NCBI GenBank assembly: GCA_018969715.1
Contig: JAGWXT010000006.1
Coordinates: 1-64,000 of the forward strand
Source: Actinomycetales bacterium
GTDB taxonomy: Bacteria; Actinomycetota; Actinomycetes; S36-B12; UBA5976
Length of the DNA stretch: 64,000 nucleotides
Reading direction: 5' to 3'
Positions 9,112 through 17,324 of the stretch are shown here, one piece after another; within the stretch, counting starts at the first letter, position 1, and the number at the start of each line of letters is the position of its first letter. A program made the translations under genes and the position numbers. The notes below the pieces were generated by a model. That model had not been told where the DNA came from. It saw nothing but the letters and a program-made list of their open reading frames with translations, and did no database searches.

Positions 9112-9918
9112 TCAGACGACGTCCCACCACAGCGTCACCAGTTCGCGCGGCGCGGCCTCGGGCAGACGCTGAAGGGCGGCCGCCACCTCCGGCTCGCGGT
9201 CCTCTGCGAGGCATAGCCGGATACGCGTGTCCCGGACCCGCTGCTGGGGTGTCCGATCAACCCGGGCATCCCAGATGTCATCCGTCCAGACCTCCAGATG
9301 GACGTCGAACCCGAGTGCCCGTGCGATTGCCGCGTAGTCCTGACCGCGGGGTCGCGCTGGGCGGGTAAGCCCCCAGAAGGCCTGCCAGAGGTCATTCAAT
9401 GGACTCATCGGGTGGGTCGTTGGCAGTTCCACGACGACGCGACGCTGCGCATGGGAGTGCAGGGATGTGAGCAGGGCGGGCGCATCGGGGACGTTGTACG
9501 CCAGGTGATGGCAGACGACGACGTCGGCCGACGGCACCTCATCCGCTATCGCCAGCCAGTCACCGAGAAACTCTGCATGGGCGACTCCCCGATCATTCGC
9601 GGCCGCCGCGAACGCGGCAAGCATCGCCGCATTGTGGTCCACACCCGTCACCCGGATTGCGGGCGGCACACAGGCGAATGCCGCCCGCCCGCCACCGCAT
9701 CCGACATCGAGGACGCAGCCATCGGGCGGCAGCGCGGCCCGGGCGATCCGGTGGGAAGGAGAGTCGGGAATGTCCCCGACGACCGTGAACAGGTCGACGG
9801 GGTGACGCCACGGTGGCTCCGTCGCCTGATCGAGGATGTGCTGGGGAATCGCCCATGACGCGAGGTCGGCACGCCATTGCTCTGCGAGGACAGCCACATC
9901 CATCGGCACCTGATCCAT
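9112..9918 (-). CDS. class I SAM-dependent methyltransferase
   Basis: The SAM-binding motif I (VLDVGCGGGRAAFAC) sits near residue 65, followed by acidic motif II (VTGVDHNAAML) and a motif IV-like VVCHHLAYNVPDAP, giving about 268 residues. The acceptor is unknown. ATG 9918 and ATG 9903 are both credible starts, with purine-rich sequence upstream of each. A long in-frame extension to 10122 is proline- and arginine-rich and lacks a good start site, so I left it out. It is divergent from an SDR gene and convergent with an oxidoreductase. Confidence 0.75.
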   Translation of the reverse strand: MDQVPMDVAVLAEQWRADLASWAIPQHILDQATEPPWRHPVDLFTVVGDIPDSPSHRIARAALPPDGCVLDVGCGGGRAAFACVPPAIRVTGVDHNAAMLAAFAAAANDRGVAHAEFLGDWLAIADEVPSADVVVCHHLAYNVPDAPALLTSLHSHAQRRVVVELPTTHPMSPLNDLWQAFWGLTRPARPRGQDYAAIARALGFDVHLEVWTDDIWDARVDRTPQQRVRDTRIRLCLAEDREPEVAAALQRLPEAAPRELVTLWWDVV

Positions 9919-10014
9919 CACCTCACCATAGGCCGGCCCGGCTGGTCCATCGGCATGCGCGGCAGGCGCGCGTGAGTGCGGCAGGCTTCTGGGTGTGCGC
10001 GGGAGGATTGGGGC

Positions 10015-10863
10015 ATGAGCGGAATCCAGCCGGCCGGGGCGTTGATCATCGGCGGCCTCGGGCACATCGGCCGCGGGATCGTGAGAGCGCTCGCCGGCAC
10101 GGGTGCGCGACTGATCGTCCACGATGTCGCAGTCGAGGCCTCTGCCGGCCGTGATGCGGCCGCCCGTGGCTGGAACTCAGACCTTCGCCTGCCCGAGCTT
10201 GCCGAGCAAGCGCGTGCGGCGGGGGCCGCCGCCGTTGACTATGCCCTCTTCGATCTCGCCGACCCCCACGCCACCGCCACCGGCTGCCGGCAGATCCTCG
10301 CCGAGCACCGGGTTGACATTGTCGTGGCGGCGGCGGGCCTGCAGTCGACGGCACCGGTTGCCGAGATGTCGCGTGCGGTGTGGGACCGCATTCTCGCCGT
10401 GAACCTCTCCAGTGTCTTCGATCTGATGCAGGCGTTCCTGCCGCCGATGGCAGACCGCGGCTACGGACGCTTCATCTCCATCGCGTCCGTGCACGGCCTT
10501 GTGGCCTCGACCAACAAGCCCGCGTACGTCGCGGCCAAGCACGGACTGATCGGGCTCACCCGGGTGGCGGCGCTGGAGTATGCGGCGGCCGGCAGCGTCG
10601 AGCAGGGGGGCGTCACGGTCAACGCCATCTGCCCCGGCTGGGTCGAGACACCGCTGATCGAGCCGCAGATCCAGGCCCGCATGGCCGCCGACGGCGCCGA
10701 TCGGGCCGCGGCTGCTGAGGCGCTGTTGAGCACCAAGATGCCGAGTGGACGCTTCGTTACCGCCGAGCAGATCGGTGCTCTCACCGTCCTGCTCTGTCAG
10801 CCGCAGATGCACGCGCTCACCGGGGCTGCGCTGCCCGTCGACGGTGGCTGGACGGCGCAGTAG
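10015..10863 (+). CDS. short-chain dehydrogenase/reductase (SDR)
   Basis: The 282-residue protein has a modified cofactor loop (IIGGLGHIGRGIV), the central AAAG motif in VVAAAGLQS, the catalytic serine in ISIASVHG, and the YVAAK active-site pair, followed by CPGWVETPL and the C-terminal DGGW motif. This resembles 3-hydroxybutyrate-type classical SDRs. The nucleotide loop GGLGHIG is slightly unusual. Start ATG 10015 follows GGGAGGATT. Function would be NAD(P)-dependent alcohol/ketone oxidoreduction, substrate unknown. Its promoter region is shared with the divergent methyltransferase. Confidence 0.85.
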   Translation: MSGIQPAGALIIGGLGHIGRGIVRALAGTGARLIVHDVAVEASAGRDAAARGWNSDLRLPELAEQARAAGAAAVDYALFDLADPHATATGCRQILAEHRVDIVVAAAGLQSTAPVAEMSRAVWDRILAVNLSSVFDLMQAFLPPMADRGYGRFISIASVHGLVASTNKPAYVAAKHGLIGLTRVAALEYAAAGSVEQGGVTVNAICPGWVETPLIEPQIQARMAADGADRAAAAEALLSTKMPSGRFVTAEQIGALTVLLCQPQMHALTGAALPVDGGWTAQ

Positions 10864-11089
10864 CTGAGGGACCGGGATGGCGCCATGGGTGAGGCGGCTC
10901 CCGGTCGGGCAACGCCACCGGACAGCTGAGTGGGCGTGGGAACTCCGCGCAGGGTTGCTGGCTGCCGCCGCATTGGGCGTGGGTTTCCGCGATTTCGGGT
11001 CGCCGTGCCCTAATGTGCAAGCAACCGGCGGAGGCGGAGCGCTCCCGTGTCCCTCGGCGAACCTCCTCAGATGCGGAAGGGGTGATCCG

Positions 11090-11824
11090 GTGGTCCGACG
11101 CAGGGGCAACCCCGACCCCGAGGCGGCGCAGTCGGGCATTCGCGCTGCGTGCCTTCGGTCGTGGGCCCGACCGTCGGGCCGTTTTCCCGCGGTCGCCCTC
11201 AGCGCCGTCACAGCAGCGGCGATAAGCGTGTCGGCCGCGCTCCCTGCCGCAGCGCAGGTGACCTCCCCGACCCCGACGACGCCCGCGGCCCCGACCGTTT
11301 CCACCCCGACTCCCGCCCCGGACCTGCCGGGGTACCGGGTTGGCGAGCAGGGGCCGGGCGGGGGCATCGTCTTCTACGACGCCGGCTCGCGCAGACCCTG
11401 GGGTCGCTACCTTGAGGTTGCTCCCCCTGGTTGGGCGGGGGCGTCGAGGGACAACCGGGTGCAGTGGTGCGCTGATGACCGCCGGGGCTACCCCGTCTCC
11501 CTTCAAACGGCGCAGGGCATCGGGACGGGTAAGCGCAACACCCGCCTCATCACCGAGGCGTGCGGCCGAAACAGTGCTGCCGGAGCGGCTGCCGGCTACC
11601 GCGGTGGCGGAAAGCGCGACTGGTACCTGCCCGCCAAGGATGAACTGGCTGAGCTCTATCGTCGACGCGAGGTGGTGGGTGGCTTCGCAACCGGACTGTT
11701 CTGGAGTTCCACGCAGTTTCCTGATCTGATCTTCCTTGCTTGGGGACAGAATTTTCGGACCGGTGATCAGATCGAGTTCTACAAGTACAACGAGATCCGC
11801 GTGCGCCCGATCCGGGGCTTCTGA
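11090..11824 (+). CDS. secreted protein with Lcl/DUF1566-like domain
   Basis: I start the gene at GTG 11090 after GGAAGGGG, which gives 244 residues with a long basic N-terminus, a hydrophobic signal core (VALSAVTAAAISVSAALPAAAQ) and a proline/threonine-rich linker. The mature C-terminal domain starts VGEQGPGGGIVFYDAG, continues WGRYLEVAPPGW and GDWYLP-like KRDWYLPAKDEL, and ends in VRPIRGF. The same pattern forms the C-terminal domain of the secreted protease at 20.0-22.1 kb, so the two are paralogues. DUF1566/Lcl domains occur in bacterial surface proteins. Ligand unknown. Confidence 0.7.
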   Translation: MVRRRGNPDPEAAQSGIRAACLRSWARPSGRFPAVALSAVTAAAISVSAALPAAAQVTSPTPTTPAAPTVSTPTPAPDLPGYRVGEQGPGGGIVFYDAGSRRPWGRYLEVAPPGWAGASRDNRVQWCADDRRGYPVSLQTAQGIGTGKRNTRLITEACGRNSAAGAAAGYRGGGKRDWYLPAKDELAELYRRREVVGGFATGLFWSSTQFPDLIFLAWGQNFRTGDQIEFYKYNEIRVRPIRGF

Positions 11825-11850
11825 CCTCCGCCCGTCCATCCCCCGCGGCG

Positions 11851-12849
11851 CTATCCTCCGCCGTTCGATCCTGCAAGGCCCTTCGCCGCCAACCATTCCC
11901 TCGCCACCGCAGCCGGGTCGGCGCGGTCGATGTCAACGGCCTTGTTCATCTGGATCAGGTCATCGGTGGTGAGCGCGGCGTTGACGGCATTGAGTGCCGA
12001 CTCGATCGCGGGACTGAAAGCCGCACTGTTGATGGCGGCGACGATGTTGTCGACGGTCTGCAGGGACTTGTCGTCGGTGAGGACGAGGAAGTTGTTCGCG
12101 GCCACACCACCGTCGGATGAGAAGACCAGGCCGACGTCGATCACGCCTTGGCTGAGCGCCGCCTTCGTCAACGGGCCACCCGCGTCCAAGGCGACGAAGG
12201 AGCCCACCTTCAGCCCATAGGTCTTCTCAAGTCCCGGCTGGCAGAACGGGCGTGTTGGGCACTCCGGTGGACCCCCGAGCGTGACGGGCGCAGCGGCGGA
12301 GTACGTTGCGAGCTCCGAGAGGGTGGTCAGGGAATTTGCCTCCGCGAATGCCTTGGTCACCGCGAAGGCGTTCTGGTCGGCCGCCGGTGATGGCGGCAGC
12401 ACGGTGATGCCAGCTGCGGCAGCCAGCGTCTGCAACTGCGCGAAGGTCGCCGCCACATCGCCGGATGCCAGCGGTGCCGGGTCGGGCCCATTGACCTTGG
12501 CGTTGAGGAACTCGGTGAGCGTGCCGAGGTACTCGGGCACCACCTGCACCTCACCCTTCGCCAGCGCCGGCTGGACGACCTCTCGGTTGGTCAGCTCGAG
12601 GACGTTCGGCTCGTATCCTGCTGCCGCGAGGGCGCCGGCATAGAGGTGGGCGAGGATCCGGCTCTCGCCGAAGTTGAAGGCCCCGATGGTGATGGGGCCG
12701 CCGGGTGCGGCTGCGGGAGCGGCGGACTCAGCGGCGGCGGTGGGCGAGGCCGAATCGGAGGCGGCACCGCCCATGCCGCATGCACTGAGCACCATGATGC
12801 AGCCGGCCGCAGCGGCGAGGATGCGCAAAGCCGATCCAGAGCGTGTCAC
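11851..12849 (-). CDS. glycine betaine/choline-type ABC transporter substrate-binding lipoprotein
   Basis: The 332-residue protein has a lipoprotein signal with lipobox (MVLSACG near residue 23). It then has an OpuAC/OpuBC-type binding domain with GAFNFGESRILAHLYAGAL near the start of the mature part and VVPEYLGTL, a segment typical of osmolyte-binding proteins. It would capture quaternary amine osmolytes outside the membrane and deliver them to the two permeases. It is the last gene of the permease-permease-SBP transcript, 12 bases after the second permease. The ATPase gene lies divergently at 14388. Confidence 0.87.
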   Translation of the reverse strand: MTRSGSALRILAAAAGCIMVLSACGMGGAASDSASPTAAAESAAPAAAPGGPITIGAFNFGESRILAHLYAGALAAAGYEPNVLELTNREVVQPALAKGEVQVVPEYLGTLTEFLNAKVNGPDPAPLASGDVAATFAQLQTLAAAAGITVLPPSPAADQNAFAVTKAFAEANSLTTLSELATYSAAAPVTLGGPPECPTRPFCQPGLEKTYGLKVGSFVALDAGGPLTKAALSQGVIDVGLVFSSDGGVAANNFLVLTDDKSLQTVDNIVAAINSAAFSPAIESALNAVNAALTTDDLIQMNKAVDIDRADPAAVAREWLAAKGLAGSNGGG

Positions 12850-12861
12850 GGGCCTGTCCTC

Positions 12862-13608
12862 TCATCGGGGCGGCGGCGTGTCGAGTGCGGCCGTCGTCTT
12901 CCACAGTACCGAGGGTGCGGGTCGGTGGCGCGGCAGCAGTGATGGGGTCGGTGGTCGCAAGGCACGGGGTGTGATGACCCGTTGCAGGGCCGCGGCCGCA
13001 CCTTCCACGGCGATGCAGGTGATGGCGATCAGCAGGACGCCGGCGAACATCAGTGTTGGATCCTGGCGTCCAAAGCCATCGACGACGAAGCGGCCGAGTC
13101 CGCCGCCGCCCACCAGCGCCGCCAGAGTGGCCGTCGCCACGACCTGCACGGTCGCCGTGCGCACACCGGCGGCGATCACCGGAACCGATAGCGGCAGCTC
13201 CACTTGTTGGAGGACCTGCCTTCCGGTCATCCCCATGCCGCGTGCCGCATCGGTTGCCCGGGCGTCGACCTCGCGAATCCCGACGTAGCTGTTGGTGAGG
13301 ATCGGGGGGATTGCGAACACCGCGAGGGCGATGATCGCAGCGAGATCACTCACTCCGATCGGCTCCCACGAGGCGAGCAGGATCAACAGGGCGAAGGTGG
13401 GAATCGCCCGCCCGAGGTTGCCCACGCTGGTCACCGTCATGCCGAGTCGCCGCACATGACCCAGCCAGACTCCCAGCGGCAGGGCGATGGTGATCGCAAG
13501 TGCCATCGACCACAGGCAGATGACGCCATGCTCGAGGAGGCGGGCGGGAATCCCGGCGGAACCCTGCCAGTGGCTGGGGTCGCCGAACCACGCGATCACC
13601 GAATGCAC
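12862..13608 (-). CDS. osmolyte ABC transporter permease (OpuBB/ProW type)
   Basis: The 248-residue membrane protein has about six hydrophobic segments and the cytoplasmic EAA-type loop (DARATDAARGMGMTGRQVLQQVELPL) that contacts the ATPase. The GVRTATVQVVATATLAALVGGGGLG segment is characteristic of glycine betaine/carnitine/choline permeases. Three bases separate it from the upstream permease stop, so the two subunits are coexpressed and probably form a heterodimeric channel. Confidence 0.87.
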   Translation of the reverse strand: MHSVIAWFGDPSHWQGSAGIPARLLEHGVICLWSMALAITIALPLGVWLGHVRRLGMTVTSVGNLGRAIPTFALLILLASWEPIGVSDLAAIIALAVFAIPPILTNSYVGIREVDARATDAARGMGMTGRQVLQQVELPLSVPVIAAGVRTATVQVVATATLAALVGGGGLGRFVVDGFGRQDPTLMFAGVLLIAITCIAVEGAAAALQRVITPRALRPPTPSLLPRHRPAPSVLWKTTAALDTPPPR

Positions 13609-13611
13609 GGC

Positions 13612-14328
13612 TCAGGTGCGTTCACGCCACGGAGTGAGGGTCCGTTCGGTGAGCACGAGGGCGGCTTCCAGCAGCAGCGCAAGCGCGATGACCGCGATCG
13701 TCCCGGCCATGATCTGCGCATGGTAGAAGTTGCTCACGAACCCGCCGAGGATGATGGTGCCGAACCCGCCGTGACCGACGAGGGCCCCGATCGTCACCAG
13801 CCCGACGGTTGAGACGGTTGCGATGCGGATGCCGGCCATGATCGTCGGCGTCGCCCACGGCAGTTGCACCCGCCAGAGCAGTTGACCGGAGGTGTAGCCC
13901 AGCCCACGTGCCGCGTCCATCACCTCCGGAGGCGTGAGGTCAAGGCCCACGAGGACATTGCGCAGGATCACCAGCAGTGCGTAAAGCGTGAGTGCGGCGA
14001 TCACCGTCCACGGCGATAGCCCCAGCCACGGCCATAGCCCGGCGATGAGTGCCATCGAGGGAATCGTGTACAGCAACCCCGCAACGGCGAGGACGGGCAC
14101 CTGCAGCCGGGGTAGCCGGCGCACAAGCAGTGCCAGCGGGATCGACAGCAGGCAGGCCAGCAGCACCGACGCGGCCGTGATCAGCAGGTGCTCCCGGGCA
14201 GCGCGAGCGAGGGTGTCCACATTCGCGGTCAGGTACGCCCAACTGAACCACGGGTTCGGTGCGGGCCCGGGTGCGCCGGGGAGCGCCGTCAGGGCTGCGA
14301 CCATCGGATGCGCGCCGACCCCGATCAT
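13612..14328 (-). CDS. osmolyte ABC transporter permease (OpuBD/ProW type)
   Basis: A second permease of the same family as the one downstream, with the EAA loop (EVMDAARGLGYTSGQLLWRVQLPW) and GIRIATVSTVGLVTIGALVGHGGFG. ATG 14328 is chosen because TACGCT (14335-14340 on this strand) is six bases upstream, giving a leaderless message and 238 residues. An ATG at 14358 would overlap that promoter. The gene opens a three-gene transcript, divergent from the ATPase across a gap of about 60 bases, so one intergenic region drives both halves of the transporter. Confidence 0.85.
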   Translation of the reverse strand: MIGVGAHPMVAALTALPGAPGPAPNPWFSWAYLTANVDTLARAAREHLLITAASVLLACLLSIPLALLVRRLPRLQVPVLAVAGLLYTIPSMALIAGLWPWLGLSPWTVIAALTLYALLVILRNVLVGLDLTPPEVMDAARGLGYTSGQLLWRVQLPWATPTIMAGIRIATVSTVGLVTIGALVGHGGFGTIILGGFVSNFYHAQIMAGTIAVIALALLLEAALVLTERTLTPWRERT

Positions 14329-14374
14329 CCGGGCAGCGTAGCCAGCATGGCCGGGCACTCCGGCAGATCACGCA

Positions 14375-14387
14375 TAGGGTGCCGGGC
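14375..14387 (+). promoter_or_regulatory. leaderless promoter of the osmolyte ATPase gene
   Basis: TAGGGT at 14375-14380 precedes ATG 14388 by seven bases with no ribosome-binding site. On the opposite strand TACGCT at 14335-14340 precedes ATG 14328 by six bases. Both halves of the divergent operon therefore appear to use leaderless messages. Confidence 0.55.
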
Positions 14388-15335
14388 ATGATCACCCTGG
14401 ACTCGGTCACCAAGGTCTACCCCGACGGCACCACCGCTGTCCAGGATCTCAGCCTGACGATCCCGGCCGGCGACGTCGCGGTCCTTGTCGGCCCATCCGG
14501 GTGCGGGAAGACCACAACGATGCGCATGATCAACCGGCTGGTCGATCCGACATCCGGTCGGGTCATCGTCGCGGGTCGCGATACCGCCACGGTTGACCCG
14601 GTTCAGTTGCGCCGATCCATCGGCTACGTCATCCAGCAGGTGGGGCTGTTCGGCCACCAGACCGTCCGGCGAAATGTGGCGACCGTCCCGATCCTGCTGG
14701 GGTGGCGAGCCGATCGAATCCGACGGCGGGTGGACGATCTGCTCGATCTCGTCGGCCTGCCGCCGGAAACCTACGGTGATCGGTATCCCCATCAACTCTC
14801 CGGCGGCCAGCGGCAGCGGGTTGGGGTAGCACGGGCGCTTGCGATCGATCCGCCGATCCTGCTGATGGACGAGCCATTCGGGGCCGTCGACCCCATTGAG
14901 CGAGCGCGACTTCAGCAGGAGATGCGCCAGCTGCTCATCGACGGCGACACCACGGTGGTGCTGGTGACACACGACATCGATGAGGCGGTTCGCCTCGGTG
15001 ATCGGATCGCGGTGATGGGCCCCACCGGCCACCTTGAGCAGTTCGCGTCGCCGCTGGAGGTCCTCGGCAGACCCGCGACCCCATTCGTTGCGGACTTCGT
15101 CGGCAGTGACCGGTTGGTGAGGCTGCTGGGAGTCACCGCAATCGACGTGCGCCGACTGCAGCCGCTGCACCCCGATGACGGCTCGGCGCCGCAGCTGCCG
15201 ATGGCCGCCACCCTGCGGGAGGTGCTGGCGGCGATCCTCAGTTCAGACTCCGGGCGGGTGCGCATCGGCGACGCTGGGGTGCTGACGATGGCGGGCGTGC
15301 GGGAGACGGTCCAGGCTGCGATCGCAGGTGCCTGA
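14388..15335 (+). CDS. osmolyte ABC transporter ATP-binding protein (OpuAA/ProV type)
   Basis: The 315-residue ATPase has Walker A GPSGCGKTT near residue 39, the Q-loop, the signature LSGGQRQRVGVARAL, Walker B ILLMDEPFGAVDP and the H-loop LVTHDIDEA. The sequence MRMINRLVDPTSGRVIV after Walker A is typical of glycine betaine/choline transport ATPases. About 75 C-terminal residues beyond the nucleotide domain are poorly conserved and do not show clear CBS motifs. Start ATG 14388 is supported by the leaderless promoter. A run of 15-base repeats follows the stop. Confidence 0.88.
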   Translation: MITLDSVTKVYPDGTTAVQDLSLTIPAGDVAVLVGPSGCGKTTTMRMINRLVDPTSGRVIVAGRDTATVDPVQLRRSIGYVIQQVGLFGHQTVRRNVATVPILLGWRADRIRRRVDDLLDLVGLPPETYGDRYPHQLSGGQRQRVGVARALAIDPPILLMDEPFGAVDPIERARLQQEMRQLLIDGDTTVVLVTHDIDEAVRLGDRIAVMGPTGHLEQFASPLEVLGRPATPFVADFVGSDRLVRLLGVTAIDVRRLQPLHPDDGSAPQLPMAATLREVLAAILSSDSGRVRIGDAGVLTMAGVRETVQAAIAGA

Positions 15336-15337
15336 GC

Positions 15338-15393
15338 GCAGGTCGGGCAGCCGCAGGTCAGGTAGCCGCAGGTCAAGTAGCCGCAGGTCAGGT
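15338..15393. repeat. tandem 15-bp repeat, about 3.7 copies
   Basis: Units at 15338-15352, 15353-15367, 15368-15382 and a partial unit at 15383-15393 follow the pattern GCAGGTCAGGTAGCC with single-base differences. The array fills the gap between two convergent genes and supplies the stop codon of the flavoprotein gene (15388-15390). No open frame of note uses it. Confidence 0.85.
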
Positions 15394-16656
15394 GAAGGGG
15401 GGGCGCTGGTCACAGCGGATGCTGGTGCGTCCAGCGGCCCGCCAGATCCTGGCCGTGGCGTCGGTGTCCTCGTCGGTGATGAGGTTTCCCATGACCCGCA
15501 GGGCGATCGTCATGAGCGCACGCGACCTCATCCCGATCGGGCCGGCCGTGGTGAGCAGTCCCGGGACGGTGAGCAGCCCGGCCAGCCGTCGGGCGATGGA
15601 GAAGGCGGATGCGTAATGATGGCGCAGCAACTGCGGCCACTGGTGCTGCAGGTCGATGGTGCCGTCGGTGGTCTCCGTGAGGACCTCGGCGGCCAGTCGT
15701 CCGGTCTCGAGTCCGTAGTCGATGCCCTCGCCATTGAGGGGGTTGACGCAGCCGGCGGCGTCCCCGATCAGCACCCAGTTTCGACCCGCGATGCCACTGA
15801 CCGCGCCGCCCATCGGCAGCAGCGCCGACCAGGGTGCACGCACTTCCCCGCTGAGGCGCCATGACTCCCGCTGCGACTCGGCGTAGTGGGCAAGCAGCCC
15901 GCGCAGGTTGACCTGTGCCGGCCGGCGCGCGGTTGCCAGGGTGCCGACGCCAAGGTTCACCTCGCCATTGCCAAGCGGAAAGATCCAGCCGTAGCCGGAG
16001 AGCAATGCTCCGTCCTCATCCCGCAGTTCAAGGTGCGAGGAGATCCACGGGTCATCGCTGCGCTCACTGGCGAGGTAGGCACGGGCGGCCACCCCGTAGG
16101 CGGTTGTCCGATGCCAGGTGCGACCGAGCAGGCGACCCAGATGTGAGCGGGCACCATCCGCAACGATGAGCCGACGGCAGTTGACCTCGGTCCGGCCCGC
16201 GGGTGTCCCCGCCACTGGATCGGCGGCTGTCGTGAACTGCACTCGCGTGACACGACCACCCTCAGTCGTGACTCCCACCGCGCGATAGCCATCGAGGGCG
16301 GTGGCACCCGCATCGATGGCAGCTTGTCGGATGCGCGCATCGAGAGTCAGGCGGGGGACCGCGCCCCCGAACCGTGGCAGGGAGCCGCCCGGCCATGGCA
16401 GGTAGAGCTCCTGGCCGAAGCCGGCCGCGCGCAGCCCCTCATTGCGGGTGTGCTGAGCACACCACTGGTGCAGGCCGAGCCGTTCGAGTTCGGCCATGGC
16501 GCGCGGGGTGAGGCCGTCCCCGCAGGGCTTGTCCCGGGGGAAGTGCGCGGCATCGACGAGGGTTACCTCCGCGCCCGACCGGGCCGCCCACGCCGCCGCA
16601 GCCGAACCCGCGGGACCGGCGCCGACGACGAGGACATCGGCCGTGCGAGGGGTCAT
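15388..16656 (-). CDS. geranylgeranyl reductase family FAD-dependent oxidoreductase
   Basis: The 422-residue protein has an N-terminal FAD-binding motif (VLVVGAGPAGSAAAAWAA), the family motif PCGDGLTPRA near residue 45, and a second dinucleotide motif NWVLIGDAAGCVNPLNGEGI near residue 290. Actinobacterial members reduce isoprenoid chains, for example of menaquinone (MenJ). Here the substrate is inferred only from family. The C-terminus ends inside the 15-base tandem repeat, so its last few residues may be acquired. The next gene upstream is zur, on the same strand 72 bases away. Confidence 0.83.
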   Translation of the reverse strand: MTPRTADVLVVGAGPAGSAAAAWAARSGAEVTLVDAAHFPRDKPCGDGLTPRAMAELERLGLHQWCAQHTRNEGLRAAGFGQELYLPWPGGSLPRFGGAVPRLTLDARIRQAAIDAGATALDGYRAVGVTTEGGRVTRVQFTTAADPVAGTPAGRTEVNCRRLIVADGARSHLGRLLGRTWHRTTAYGVAARAYLASERSDDPWISSHLELRDEDGALLSGYGWIFPLGNGEVNLGVGTLATARRPAQVNLRGLLAHYAESQRESWRLSGEVRAPWSALLPMGGAVSGIAGRNWVLIGDAAGCVNPLNGEGIDYGLETGRLAAEVLTETTDGTIDLQHQWPQLLRHHYASAFSIARRLAGLLTVPGLLTTAGPIGMRSRALMTIALRVMGNLITDEDTDATARIWRAAGRTSIRCDQRPPFT

Positions 16657-16728
16657 GACGAGTTCAAGTCTCCCACCGGCGCGCCGATGTCGCCCGGTCC
16701 AGATGCCCGCAGGGGTTGGGACCGGAGC

Positions 16729-17139
16729 CTATGTCGCTGACGCGCAGGCGCGGCAGATGCCGAAAACGGTGAGCGAGGCCACCGCATCGGAGAAGCGATG
16801 CTCGCGGGCGATCGAGCGGACCCATCGATCGATGGTGTCCGCCGCAACTTCGACCGCATGTCCGCAGATCCGGCATACGAGGTGGTAGTGAAGCCCTCGG
16901 CCCTGTCCACAGCCCCGGTATACCGACTCCCCGTCGGCGTTGATGACGACGTCGATCTCCCCCGCCTCCGCAAGGGACTGCAGCGTCCGGTACACCGTGG
17001 ACAAGCCGATGACCTCCCCGGTGGATCGCAGCAGGTGGTGGATCTCCTGGGCTGACTGGAATGAGTCAGTTGCCGAGATCAGTGACGCGATGGCCGACCG
17101 CTGGCGCGTGCGCCGCGGCTGGACTGCTCCCTCAGTCAC
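16729..17139 (-). CDS. zur: Fur-family zinc uptake regulator (Zur-like)
   Basis: The 136-residue protein has a winged-helix N-terminus (TRQRSAIASLISATDSFQSAQEIHHLL, VIGLSTVYRTLQSL) and a C-terminal dimerisation domain with HYHLVCRICGHAVEV and a closing CRAC pair, the structural zinc site of Fur proteins. Assignment to Zur rather than Fur rests on the divergent znuACB operon and on the AT-rich palindrome-like site between them. With zinc bound it would repress transport genes. GTG 17139 is the likely start. Confidence 0.85.
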   Translation of the reverse strand: MTEGAVQPRRTRQRSAIASLISATDSFQSAQEIHHLLRSTGEVIGLSTVYRTLQSLAEAGEIDVVINADGESVYRGCGQGRGLHYHLVCRICGHAVEVAADTIDRWVRSIAREHRFSDAVASLTVFGICRACASAT

Positions 17140-17167
17140 CGGGAGGGCACCCCGCCGACAGGTAGAC

Positions 17168-17188
17168 TAATGGGAATGGTTATCATTA
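17168..17188. promoter_or_regulatory. Zur-box-like operator between zur and znuA
   Basis: The segment TAATG-N11-CATTA is an AT-rich imperfect inverted repeat inside a GC-rich intergenic region. Its core AATGGTTATCATT matches its own reverse complement at 10 of 13 positions. It lies 28 bases upstream of the zur start and about 90 upstream of znuA, where a regulator could control both. Confidence 0.6.
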
Positions 17189-17249
17189 GCGTGATTCTAC
17201 CAGTCACTGGGGGAGGGTTCCGCATCCCAGAGTGATCAGCCCTGCCCCT

Positions 17250-17324
17250 GAGATTTGCATACCTAAGGAGTGAAAGGTCATGCCCAAGAGATTCGCATAC
17301 CGAAGGAATGAGGTCGTTGCCGTG
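17250..17324 (+). repeat. 38-bp-period duplication of the znuA translation-start region
   Basis: The block starting GAGATTTGCATACC at 17250 recurs as GAGATTCGCATACC at 17288 with few mismatches. Each copy holds an AAGGA-type ribosome-binding sequence and is followed by an in-frame start for znuA: ATG 17280 after the first and GTG 17322 after the second. Confidence 0.7.

Noticed and set aside
9919..10122. N-terminal extension of the methyltransferase
   Set aside because: Low-complexity proline/arginine sequence overlapping the divergent SDR start and promoter.
10877..11089. N-terminal extension of the Lcl-domain protein
   Set aside because: It would place 70 non-secretory residues before the signal peptide. 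GTG 11090 has a good ribosome-binding site.
15338..15393. Short tandem repeats considered as CRISPR
   Set aside because: Units are contiguous with no spacers, and there are no cas genes. The same holds for the other arrays.
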